This document shows positions 42,806 through 52,467 of a stretch of DNA of 64,000 bases, one piece after another. The DNA is from Brachypterus glaber. Taxonomy: Eukaryota; Arthropoda; Insecta; Coleoptera; Kateretidae. Made by a program: the position numbers and the translations under genes. A model generated the notes under the pieces. The model saw only the letters and a list, made by a program, of their open reading frames with translations. It was not told the origin of the DNA and searched no databases. The stretch is from NCBI GenBank assembly GCA_958510825.1, contig OY294044.1:76120895-76184894 (forward strand), written 5' to 3'. Within the stretch, counting starts at the first letter, position 1. Each line of letters begins with the position of its first letter.

Positions 42806-43033
42806 AAGTCTACTAGCCAATAGCGTGAGTTCGATTCTCAGTGGCGCCGCTTTGCCTTTTTCAGTTAATTAATAATTGAAATTTGGCGAAGGCGTAAGTG
42901 AAGCGGACACTCCCTATAAAAACTGGTTCGAAAGTCAGTATAAGCCGGTGGTTCCCTCTACTACTAGCCCACACAAGTCCTGGACTTAGGGGATGCTTAA
43001 TTAAGTAGAATAGTATGAGGTTAAAAACCAACA
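42806..43033 (+). mobile_element. SINE-like repeat, box B remnant at the 5' side
   Basis: GTGAGTTCGATTCTCAGTGG near 42824 resembles a tRNA T arm (box B), but no box A is seen. The 3' portion (CCGGTGGTTCCCTCTACTAC, GTCCTGGACTTAGGGGAT, AAGTAGAATAGTATGAGGTT) is shared with a reverse copy at 49893-49977 and a split copy at 44248/44986. Three copies with a common end fit a short retroposon, but no target duplication was read. Confidence 0.55.
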
Positions 43034-43239
43034 TGTAACATGTAACAATGAAGCTGAAGGATTAAGCGTGAAAATTTGTACTAATATATAATGGAATGCG
43101 TAGCATTAATGTAATTACATATCTTCAGGGCTTGTTTTATTTACATTTAAATGCAACTGTCAATACTTTAATATACATATGCATAATATTTATATTATAT
43201 GTATTTCTAGACAAAATCTACAATTATAGTATATAAATA

Positions 43240-43906
43240 CACTGCCGCACATTAAATTCCGGACACCTAAAAAATTGACATTTTTTAAATTCAAATATTT
43301 CGAAAACTAATTAATGGATTTGTCTGATTCTTTTTTGTTTTAAAGCTTACACATTCTATACTTTTGTTTGAACTTTGACGGAGGCTTAACGGTGATTTCG
43401 CAAAACTGCCGCCGGACGGAGTGACCCTTTTTTTCTTCTACTCAAGTTTTTCAAACCCAATTTATGTTTTTGATAAACTTAATTAGAAGAAAAACGTAAC
43501 TCGGTTAAGCTTTAATCAAATTCATGTAGTACTTTTTAAGTTAACTGAAAAAATGACAACTTTCAGGAAAATCTTGATATCTCCTAAACCAGAAGTAAAA
43601 ATGTAAAAAAATTAAAAGAAAATATTCATTAAAACTGCGGCAATAAGAAAGACTTTAATAATTTGATAAATAGTTGCAGTGGCGTACCATGCAAGTCCTA
43701 GAAGATGGGGTAAAAAACATAGTTGTACATTATTTGTTGCTGTTAACAAGAAAAAAAAAAATTCATTCTTAAAACAAACAAAAGTAGAGAATGTTTAAGC
43801 TTTAAAACAAAAAAAGAATCAGTCAAATCCATTAATTAGTTATCAAAATATTTGAATTTAAAAAATGTCAATTTTTTAGGTGTCCGGAATTTAATGTGCG
43901 GCAGTG
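43240..43906. mobile_element. 667-bp TA-flanked Tc1/mariner-type MITE
   Basis: Ends CACTGCCGCACATTAAATTC and the perfect inverted copy, TA on both sides. Arms of about 110 bp include CCGGACACCTAAAAAATTGA, AACTAATTAATGGATTTG and a GATTCTTTTTTGTTTTAAAG block. No transposase remains. Confidence 0.9.
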
Positions 43907-44247
43907 TAGTTTTAACAACAAAATACGAGTCACAAGTTAATTCCATTACCATTTGAATATAAAATTGGAAATTCCCATTACAAACAAAAAGAATGGATTT
44001 GATTGATATTTATTTTCTTTTAACTGAAAAATAGTATATTGTTCAATGGTAACTGCTATTAATAATCACGTATAATAATTATACGCGAGCTCGTGAGTAG
44101 AATACTATATTTTATCTGCGGCTGTTTTAAAGTTTAAACGGTTTATTTTTACAGACCCGTGGTTTATTACCTGGTTTTTAATGTTAAAAAGTTAAAAAAA
44201 CCGCCCAGACAAAAAAATCTATATTTTTTTTTTACATTACATTACAT

Positions 44248-44273
44248 GTTTGTTTAACCTCGTACTGTTCTAC

Positions 44274-44276
<3 letters not shown>
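44248..44276 (-). repeat. SINE-like repeat, part 1 (interrupted by a LINE)
   Basis: TTTAACCTCGTACTGTTCTA then CTTAA is the end of the family seen at 42806 and 49893. It breaks off exactly where the LINE tail begins. Confidence 0.7.

Positions 44277-44323
<47 letters not shown>
44275..44323. repeat. (TAA)n microsatellite forming the LINE tail
   Basis: About 16 perfect TAA units, followed directly by the reverse complement of a LINE 3' end (TTGGGCAATAAAG on the minus strand), so the microsatellite is the (ATT)n tail of that insertion. Confidence 0.9.
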
Positions 44324-44985
44324 CTTTATTGCCCAACAGAATAAATCCAATTACAGGACAAATAAATTAAATATTAAACATAAATAAAAAATAATAGAAA
44401 ATTTACAAAAATTAACCAAATTACAAAGAAAAAAAAATAATTAAGATTAATTAAATTACAAAAAATAATTAAATTACAAAAGTTTAAAAAAAAAGATAAT
44501 TAAATTACTAGAGAAATTACAAATTATATATACATAGGTATATGTATATTATTTAAATACAAAATTAAACCTTAGGTTGGAAATTATTGGAGGTAAATTC
44601 AATTTTACTTTTCTTAAAATAGGTAAAAGCTTTTCAAAAAACAAGTCGCAGTTAACACAATAACTGTTAAAGTTGTGGCTTATTAAATAGATTGGCGACT
44701 TTAATAATAGAATAATAGGTTAGTTCTAGGAATAGGCAACGAGAATAATTCAGTCTCACGCGCATTTATACGAGGAACTAAAAACTTAATTTGTTCAAGA
44801 AGTAGTGGACAGTCAATTATAATTATGAATAATTTTATACATAAAAGAAATAGACGTAATAGTTCTTCGATTTTCAAGCGCTTCGATCGAAAATCGGTTT
44901 CGTTAAACTTCCTCGTCGTAAACCTCGAGGTGGATAAATGCCCGCGAACTTTGAAGTTGAGAAATTTTAACAATGTGACTGTTAA
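44277..44985 (-). mobile_element. LINE 3' end with (ATT)n tail, inserted in a SINE-like repeat
   Basis: On the minus strand: coding remnant (44973-44701), ~380 bp of A+T-rich 3' UTR, then GGATTTATTCTGTTGGGCAA, TAAAG and (ATT)n. The flanks 44248-44276 and 44986-45012 together rebuild the SINE-like sequence found whole at 49893, so the repeat was split by this insertion. Confidence 0.8.
44701..44973 (-). pseudogene. C-terminal ~90 codons of a LINE ORF2
   Basis: The minus-strand frame contains IIDCPLLLEQIKFLVP and LFSLPIPRTNLLFYY, which match IDCSELLEMLNFHIP and FYLSKPRTNLL in the LINE at 13836. The preceding segment RLKIEELLRLFLLCIKLF corresponds to SLKNRRASGSVIFLYKI. It stops earlier than the other copies, with TAA in place of the SPI block, so it carries at least one disabling change. 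The formal ATG start has no meaning. Confidence 0.8.
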
Positions 44986-45012
44986 AGGTTAACTTTGCAT
45001 GTCCTAAGTCCA
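44986..45012 (-). repeat. SINE-like repeat, part 2
   Basis: CCTAAGTCCAGGACTTGTTG and following bases continue the repeat after the LINE insertion. Confidence 0.65.
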
Positions 45013-45364
45013 GGACTTGTTGCCCTAGTAACAAATTTGTGACTATTCGAGAAAGACATATACATACAGCGAAATTTGGATTATATCAGGTTTTTTATTT
45101 GCAAATAGCCATTAGCTATTGATCGCTATGTAGTAAGACCTTTTTTTTTAAATTATTTGTCATCCTATCATTTTTAATCTAAAGAGTATAAAATATATTT
45201 TATAATTTTTATTTTTTTTAATAGAACTGAATAAACCTCCTAGGTGATCTACATTCATCATTTTTTCGTCCTCAAATAATTTTTTTTTTAATACAATTGG
45301 GGTTTGTAGGTTATAGGACTCAACGCAAAAAAAAAAGAGATATTTTGTGTAATTTTCGCCGACG

Positions 45365-45395
45365 TTTCGAGGGCATATGCTGCGCTCTTCCTCAG
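45365..45395 (-). ncRNA. Hammerhead-like core in the left arm
   Basis: On the minus strand CTGAGGA, then a hairpin GAG.GCA....TGC.CTC, then GAAAC. This matches the order CUGANGA / stem II / GAAA of hammerhead ribozymes, with one extra A before the stem. Stems I and III were not found. Confidence 0.2.
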
Positions 45396-46468
45396 GGCTG
45401 TAATTTAATAAAGAAAAAACTGAATTAACAATTTGCTTACTCATTATCAAAAAAGGGGGGTGAGGTTAGGTTACTTACCAAATTTACAAAATTTAAGTGT
45501 GCATTACACGTGTCAGAAAAAACTTGTTGCCTTGCAACTTATCATAACATAACATAATTAACATTAAAAACAATTACTACAATAATTAAATAGAGACATT
45601 TGACATTTCTTACAATAAATAAATTTTGGTTATATTTGAACTACTATGTAGTGAGAAATAGTTCCTGTGATCTTATATAGTTAAAGGCCTATCTACACAT
45701 ACACCGCAAACCGCAACGCTCTCACGTCGCACCTTCACACAGGCCCAAACCCCCCCCCCACACACAGTATCGTATTAGTAACCCACGCTGCCCAGCGATA
45801 TATTTTATTTATTTATTTATTTATTCCCTTTCTTTAAGCAACGCGGGTTACCCTAATTTACCCTACCCCATGTGTTAAGACAAAACTCCCAATTCCCCCG
45901 CGGCACAGGTAAACTCACCATGCACATTTCGATGGTGAGTTTACCTGTGCCGCGGGGGAATTGGGAGTTTTGTCTTAACACATGGGGTAGGCTAAATTAG
46001 GGTAACCCGCGTTGCTTAAAGAAAGGGAATAAATAAATAAATAAATAAAATATATCGCTGGGCAGCGTGGGTTACTAATACGATACTGTGTGTGGGGGGG
46101 GGGGTTTGGGCCTGTGTGAAGGTGCGACGTGAGAGCGTTGCGGTTTGCGGTGTATGTGTAGATAGGCCTTTAACTATATAAGATCACAGGAACTATTTCT
46201 CACTACATAGTAGTTCAAATATAACCAAAATTTATTTATTGTAAGAAATGTCAAATGTCTCTATTTAATTATTGTAGTAATTTTTTTTAATGTTAATTAT
46301 GTTATGTTATGATAAGTTGCAAGGCAACAAGTTTTTTCTGACACGTGTAATGCACACTTAAATTTTGTAAATTTGGTAAGTAACCTAACCTCAAATTGTG
46401 ACCCCCCCCCTTTTTTGATAATGAGTAAGCAAATTGTTAATTCAGTTTTTCTTTATTAAATTACAGCC

Positions 46469-46501
46469 CTGAGGAAGAGCGGCAGCATATGCCCTCGAAA
46501 C
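46469..46501 (+). ncRNA. Hammerhead-like core in the right arm
   Basis: The plus-strand counterpart: CTGAGGA (46469-46475), a hairpin over 46477-46496, GAAAC (46497-46501). It is one base longer in the hairpin than the left copy. Penelope-like retroelements are known to carry hammerhead motifs in their terminal repeats; assignment to them here is inference. Confidence 0.2.
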
Positions 46502-46587
46502 GTCGGCGAAAATTACACAAAATATCTCTTTTTTTTTGCGTTGAGTCCTATAACCTACAAACCCCAATTGTATTAAAAAAAAATTTA

Positions 46588-47149
46588 TTTTTTTTGTCAA
46601 AACCTTTTTGATGTTTTACTTCCCCCAAGGATAGTCTTGCGTAAGTAAAAAATTCGAAAAATTTTTATTGCTTTTTTTACGTTTCTGAACGTTTTATATC
46701 AAAAAAATGTGATTTCCGTCAAAAAATTTTTTGTGTCTGTCGGTCTGTCTGTCTGTGTGTCTGGGAAATTTGTGACCACGATGACTCAATAACGATTTGG
46801 GCTAAAGACTTTCAAATTTGGACCAAAGGATGATTATCCAAAGTTCTGGGATTGTTTTTGGTAAAAATTAGATTGGGATAAAATGGTAAAATGGGGAAAA
46901 AACATTTTTTTTCAAAAACATATTTTTTTTTAATTTCTTTTTCGTTTTACGTAAAAAGAAACTATTTTTGGAAAAAAAAAATATTTTTTGGAAAAACTGA
47001 CTTTTTTTAATTTTTTTTTGATTTTTTTTTTGTTTTTGATTTTAATAAACCTAGGGCTATAGGGGAGAGTATATATTTTTTTTCGTATTTATTCGGATAT
47101 TTTTTTTAATTATTCTCAATGACTTTTTTGTGTATAAATAATATTATTA
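46588..47149. other. A+T-rich stretch with a (GTCT)n tract
   Basis: GTCTGTCGGTCTGTCTGTCT at about 46734 precedes ACCACGATGACTCAATAACG, the same pattern seen in family A; otherwise no feature. Confidence 0.5.
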
Positions 47150-47300
47150 ACCGACTTCCAAAAAGGAGGAGGTTATCAATTCGACGTGTGACTTTTTTTT
47201 TTATGTTTGATCCCACATAACTCTGTAACGGATAAACGGAATTTGATGAATTTTTTTGCAATTCATGAGGTGGTGTCCGTTTCAAATTGACACTCGGATA
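47150..47300 (+). repeat. Dispersed CCGACTTCCAAAAAGGAGG repeat
   Basis: ACCGACTTCCAAAAAGGAGG, TTATCAATTCGACGTGTGAC and the ACATAACTCTGTAACGG block form a repeat that is very widespread in insect genomes, moths in particular. A reverse fragment occurs at 55960-56015. The 77-codon minus-strand ORF here is a shadow. Confidence 0.65.
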
Positions 47301-47680
47301 ATGCCGGGTAAGCCGGATAATTAAAATAAATCTAGTCATTTTAACGCAATTTCACCAAACCAAATTTTTAAAGAAATATCGGATAACTCTGATAAGCCGG
47401 ATAACTTGATTAGAGGGTCACTTAAATATTAAAGCAGACTAAAAATCTTTTAAATGCCGCTAAACTTGATTCTGTGGATCTCTAATGTTAAAATACAAAG
47501 AGAAAATGATAAAATTTGTGATTTTACCCAAAGGCGTTATTTGATTATTACTTAACGCTTAAATTTTAACAAAGATTTTCTTTAGTATTTTGTTTAAAAT
47601 AAGGTTGGTTGGACTCTTGGGCGCTGAAAGAAAAATATTAGATACTAAATTTATTTTTTAAAAATTTATCTTTAAGATGA

Positions 47681-47717
47681 TGACGTCACAACGCACTAAT
47701 AGTGCGTTGTGACGTCA
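47681..47717. repeat. Perfect 18-bp-arm palindrome containing TGACGTCA twice
   Basis: TGACGTCACAACGCACTA, one A, then the exact inverse. Each arm starts with a CRE-type TGACGTCA. It could extrude as a hairpin or be a remnant of a MITE end pair. Confidence 0.8.
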
Positions 47718-47805
47718 GCAGCTTGCCGAGATGAAAGGACAACTATAATTTAGCTTAGATGAAGTTACAAATCTACAAGTTCTGTGTCTTTAAAAAGTAA
47801 AAAAT

Positions 47806-48012
47806 AAAAACTTTTCGCAAAAAAAATGAACCGACTTCTCTAAAAAGTAAAAAATAAAAAATAATTAAGCGGTGTCGATTTCACAGCAAACAATTTAACA
47901 ACAAATATAATGTTAGTATTTAATTTAGGAAATGGTGAAATTGACACCGACTTTTTTATTTTTTATTTTTTACTTTTTAGAGAAGTTCATTTTTTTTGCA
48001 AAAAGTTTTTCT
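47806..48012. mobile_element. 207-bp foldback MITE
   Basis: Arms of about 80 bp (AAAACTTTTCGCAAAAAAAA, CTTCTCTAAAAAGTAAAAAA, GGTGTCGATTTCAC) are inverted copies around a ~45-bp centre (AATATAATGTTAGTATTTAA). Confidence 0.8.
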
Positions 48013-48414
48013 TTTTCTTAAATTTAAATTTTATACGAACTAAGTGATATTTGTCGTTTTTGCACTGTGCCCTCTTAATTATTACCAGAGACAATGTGAT
48101 ATTCGGTATTAAAATGAATCGATATCTGATATGTAGCCCATTTCCATCGCTCCACATGTACAAATTGGTTCCCGAACATATTTCGGCCTGGATAAATATT
48201 TCGGTTTCGATAAGAGGCGTAGTCGTTCCCGTTTCTTCTTTTTGCACTATTGGTCAACATTTTTTGTTTAATTTTGGGTTTTTATTTTGCGATTAATTTT
48301 TTTAATGACCTTAACATTTAAAGTGCCTTGGTGACTGATTTGTGTTTGCCTTTTTGTAACGTTGGAAGTTAAGGTTGGAATTTATTGACAATGTTTAATA
48401 ATAAAAGTGTTTAT
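48013..48414. other. Unassigned stretch
   Basis: Three overlapping ORFs of 61-86 codons occur on both strands at 47987-48296. None is distinguished by composition or motif, so none is called. Confidence 0.4.
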
Positions 48415-48663
48415 ATTAGATCGTATATACATAGATATTGCATTAATGTTGATTTGTTTTATGTAGAACATATAAAAAGCCAATTAAACAAACCACTACA
48501 GCGATGAGGTTGCGAGGAGGTGAAGTATAACATATTTGTTAACAAACCACTATAGGGGTGGGTGGTGACCAGAAGCGGGAAGGTGAAATTTACCTGCATG
48601 TCGCAATGTAAACATTTCAGTTTGGCTTGAACTAAAGGCGCATCTATGTATATATGATCTAAT
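48415..48663. mobile_element. Small MITE, ATTAGATCGTATATACATAG ends
   Basis: The first 21-23 bp and last 21-23 bp are inverted copies with one or two mismatches. Inside, AACAAACCACTA occurs twice 50 bp apart with a G+C-rich block following. Confidence 0.55.
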
Positions 48664-49404
48664 GTGTTTACTTCTTCTTCTTCTTCTTCAAAATGTCCTT
48701 TTAGACACTAAATTAAAGTGACCCAAAAGGACTTAATGGTCTTGAACACTCGTTCTTATTGACCAGGTACAAGTATTAGAGACTTGAAGCGAATCTCTCT
48801 AATCGTTTCAACTAAATATAATTTCTTATTAACATAACCTCACAAAAAACGTGGTTAACCCACAAAAGTACATCACAAACATCAAATATTCAATTTGAAT
48901 CAATTTAAATATGTAGAACGGTTTCATAGTATAGATATTTTCTTAACAATCACATTTTAACATAAAATAGTCTGGCTGTGACTAAACACCGTTAAATGAA
49001 TTACCAATCGCGCTTTAGACTTTGTTGCCGGTTCCGCGTACGGAACGCAACCCCCATAATGTGTTTATATTAGGAGACGTTCAAGTATTACGTAACCAAA
49101 TTGGGGCAAAATTCATACATTTTATACCTCGGTTCTCGCTTTATTAAAGGCTGTAGAGATCTCATATTTTGGCTACCGTATTAGGGGGGGTGTTAGTGCG
49201 TTGGCCAGGTTATGCAGTGTATGAATTTTGCCCAAAAAAATCAGAAATATATATATGTATATAGCGACGTTCTTACGTCAACTATGATGTAATATTTTTA
49301 AAACGCATACCATACAATTAGGTGACTTGACTAAGATTTTAGACTTTTTCAAAAACAAAAAAAAATAGTTAATTGATATATAATTATAATTAATGTGGAC
49401 ATAT
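48664..49404. other. (CTT)n tract and unassigned sequence
   Basis: A (CTT)6 tract at 48672-48690 adjoins CAAAATGTCCTTTTAGACAC and may be the tail of a minus-strand retroposon. A lone GTTCAAGTATTACGTAAC end is at 49080, with an inverted pair GGGGCAAAATTCATACA / TGTATGAATTTTGCCC at about 49104 and 49219. Confidence 0.45.
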
Positions 49405-49422
49405 GCCAAACTATTGACAATA

Positions 49423-50150
49423 CACGGCTCCTGTCTGATTAGATTTAGTTCGATCATCTTGCAACCCTATTTTTTTTTCATAAATTCATTTAGGGCTTTC
49501 CTATAGATCATTTTTACAAAAATTTCAACTTTTTTCGATTTTTGTCATGTTTGGAGGCTTTTTCTGAATAACTGAATAACAAACAACATTAAATATTTTA
49601 ACATTTTTTAAAAGAGTGTTTTCTAAAGATTTAATCAAAATCTTGGCTGTTAAAATCTGTTAAAAACCAAAAAAGTTAGGGAGGTTTGTATTAGATGGCC
49701 GAAAACAGCAACAATTTCATGTTTCAAACTAGGGGGACTTGAAAACTTTTATATCCTGACTTATTGTCCCAAAGGATGGTACTATCGATCATATAACTTA
49801 CAGACAAATCTAATTTTCACTCTAATAAATTCTAGAAAGTGACCCTCTAAAAAAATTATATTTACACATTTTGTTTTTTTACACATTTTGTTTAACCTCG
49901 TACTATTCTACTTAATTAAGTATCCCCTAAGTCCAGGACTTATGTGGGCTAGTAGTAGAGGGAACCACCGGCTTTAAAAGAGGGAACCACCAGCTTTAAA
50001 ATTTAGAAACATATTTTTAAATAAAAAACGAACGGACCGGTAGATTTTTTCAATTTTTGTAAAAATAATCTATAGGACGCCCTAAATGAATTTATGAAAA
50101 AAATAGGTTTGCAAGATGATCGAACTAAATCCACTCAGACAGGCGCCGTG
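49423..50150. mobile_element. 728-bp foldback element with an 18-bp flanking direct repeat
   Basis: CACGGCTCCTGTCTGATTAG and its inverted copy end the unit; ~120-bp arms share TTTAGTTCGATCATCTTGCA, TTCATAAATTCATTTAGGGC and a TATAGATCATTTTTACAAAA block. GCCAAACTATTGACAATA occurs directly before the element (49405-49422) and again ten bases after it (50161-50178). Confidence 0.8.
49893..49977 (-). repeat. SINE-like repeat inside the foldback
   Basis: The reverse complement matches 42944-43028 (GTCCTGGACTTAGGGGATAC, CTTAATTAAGTAGAATAGTA, CGAGGTTAAA). A GAGGGAACCACC(G/A)GCTTTAAAA segment is tandemly duplicated at its edge (49958-50000). Confidence 0.75.
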
Positions 50151-50178
50151 AATATATATTGCCAAACTATTGACAATA

Positions 50179-51479
50179 GTTGTCATAACACGAACAATTA
50201 CAAATACAATAAAAAAAATGGCGTGTTTCAGGTCACCCACCATTTATAGAAAAATAAGTTTTTTGTTTTAGTAAAATCTCCATATTAAAAAAAAAACCGC
50301 ACACTCTTTAAATGATTTTGACTTTCGGTGAATTTGGGTATTTTTTTGGTATATTTTTAAATGATATAAACTGAATAATAGTATATTAACAATAGTTTTA
50401 AATAAGAAATTTTCTAAATGCGTAAAGGAGTTTAAAATAGAAACAGGCATTTACGCGATACGCGGATGTTCAGATAAAAAACAACTTTTGTCGTTTTTTA
50501 CTCAGACTGCTAGTTTGTGTCGAATACAGGTTCATTTTTGACACAGACAAAATAAACAGTTTACATGAACATGTTGCAACTGGCTTAAGACTTTAGGCAA
50601 GCAATGTACATTGCCGTTCATAAGTGTTTGGACTTGCCATAAAGTTTTTAATTTCTTTGGAAATGAAATAAGAAGTAAATTTTAAATGCTTTAAACTAAC
50701 AAAGGGTGCTCGAAAGATTATAGTGGGACTATACTATATTTTAAAAAAAATCTAAATCTAAATCTAAAGACCCAGATATGCTTCGTATTCTATACTTGAA
50801 GAGGGCACCAGCAGCATTCATAAGGGTCCAAGTACCAATTTTTGCGAAATGCGTTTTTTTTTTGCATGAAAATTAAATAGTAAAATGATGAAAACCAAAA
50901 TTTTAATGATGCAGGTTTATCAAAAAGTAAGAAAAAACGTAGGTCGAAAAATCGCTTTTTAAACTACTAAAAATGGAGCATTTTTAGAAGACCAGAAGAC
51001 TTTGGTCTTCGGATTGATTTTTGTAAGTAAAAAGTCTTAGGATTGATTTTTGTAAGTACTTGCATATGAGGTTTTTTTCTTAGTTTTTGATGTAGATTCT
51101 CTGTATCATTAAAATGTTTTCAACATTTAATTTTTCGAACCGTGAAATTTACAATGTTTATAGGAAATTTTTGTCATTTTCTGATGTAGAATCACCCTTT
51201 AACATATCGCGCCCTATTTCAAATACACACTGTATATTTTTGGTCCTATAAGAACATTAGTCCTTTACCTCAACATCATTAAACTTTATAATTGTTTGGT
51301 TAGTTACCTAAACATGATTAAATTAATTTTATGGGATGTAGAAGTTAATGGTTAAACAGTAAAAAATACCGTACAAATACAAAGAAGTAAAAAAAAAACA
51401 AAATCTAGTGCTTTTATGGACTTACGCCTTTTTTGAAAAAACTCATGGAGCAATTATTTTGTTTTTGCTGCTAAAATGA
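50179..51479. other. A+T-rich stretch with isolated MITE ends
   Basis: ACATTGCCGTTCATAAGTGT near 50609 looks like a Tc1-type end without a partner. GATGTAGAATCACCCTTTAA ... CACTGTATATT at 51183-51236 is a lone right end of the family seen at 3744. No gene supported. Confidence 0.45.
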
Positions 51480-52058
51480 TGTACTCTAAACTATCAGAAA
51501 ATGGTAAAAAATAAGTGGGATTTTTTTATTGTAAAACAGTTATTTCCCGCGTACCGTGATCAATGTATTAAAAATTTAAAATAGCTAAAATATATAGTAA
51601 ACCTAATTTGCCCAGAACAATTTTTGATTCGCCAAAAAGAGGACAATTATAAGTACTTTTAACCAAGAGGGGCACTTTTCCAAATATTGAGTTAAAAATA
51701 GTTATAAAAAATGGTAAAAAATTACATTTGAAGAAGAAGAAGAAAATCAAAAACCGTATATTAAAAATAAATGATAAAAAATTCAAATTGTTATTTAATT
51801 TTACGTGTTTGCGCCAATTTTTATTAAATTTGGATTAAAATTGTTAACTTATAGCAAAATATCGGTTTTCTCAATGACCTAAAATGGAAAAATTACAAAA
51901 TTTTAAAAAATCATATCTTTACCAAAAAATTTGTTTGAAAACTTTTTTATGCTGAAAACCTCTAGTAATAGGATATAGATAATATAAAAAAAAGTTTCAC
52001 CAAAATCCGCGACATTTAATCACCAAGGTGGTATGGATTCATACAGAAATACCCATAT
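51480..52058 (+). repeat. ~0.6-kb repeat, inverted partner at 63389-64000
   Basis: Blocks CTGTTTTACAAT (inverted), TATAGTAAACCTAATTTGCC, GAAGAAGAAGAAG, AAATTTGGATTAAAATTGTT, TCACCAAGGTGGTATGGATT and ACAGAAATACCCATAT follow in order and occur in reverse complement at 63389-64000. Identity is moderate (about 75-80% by eye). Confidence 0.85.
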
Positions 52059-52467
52059 TTAATTTCTTACTCGTCGATCAAAAACTTTTATATCAAAGAT
52101 TTGCTGTCAATAAATGTTTTTTTTTTTTATTTTCTAAACATCAATATATAATATATGTAGTTGCGGATATAGGAATATATGCTATGGTTAATTCAACCAT
52201 AGTATTGTAAAATTAAACATATGGTTAAATCAAGCATTTGATATTATTAAATCAAAATAAATTTTGGATCTAATATGGTTAAATTAACATACGTTTTTTG
52301 TGTGAACGTAAATATACGTATAATAAACGTTTAATAAGCGTACATTTTAACAAAAAATAGACCTTTGTGTTTAGTGGGAAGGTACTTATATCTAAAAATG
52401 ATACGGAGGTAAAAACCGATCTTTATGCATATTATACGTCAAATGGGTATTCTTTGATTTCAGGGTA

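Larger units (their letters stand above)
45275..46587. repeat. 1.31-kb near-perfect palindrome (arms ~650 bp, 10-base spacer)
   Basis: The arms meet at 45921/45932 around GCACATTTCG and can be followed outward to 45275 and 46587 with only a few small indels and substitutions (one ~12-bp indel near 45460/46395, one base near 45382/46481, short length changes in homopolymers). Each arm contains, from the outside: ACAATTGGGGTTTGTAGG, ACTCAACGC, a GCCGACGTTTCGAGGGCATA block, GGTTAGGTTACTTACC, a G+C-rich block (CCACGCTGCCCAGCG), a (TTTA)5 run and GCACAGGTAAACTCACC. No reading frame is shared by the arms; the ORF at 45160-45450 is a shadow. The high arm identity implies a recent origin or gene conversion between arms. 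Confidence 0.95.

Noticed and set aside
42824..42845. Complete tRNA gene at the box B-like sequence
   Set aside because: Only the T arm is recognisable; no box A, acceptor stem or D arm upstream.
45730..46150. Telomere-like TTAGG repeats in the palindrome
   Set aside because: Only isolated ACCCTAATTTACCCTACCCC words occur; no tandem TTAGG array.
47987..48296. Three overlapping 61-86-codon ORFs on both strands
   Set aside because: Mutually exclusive frames of equal quality without motif; probably chance in a stretch free of stops.
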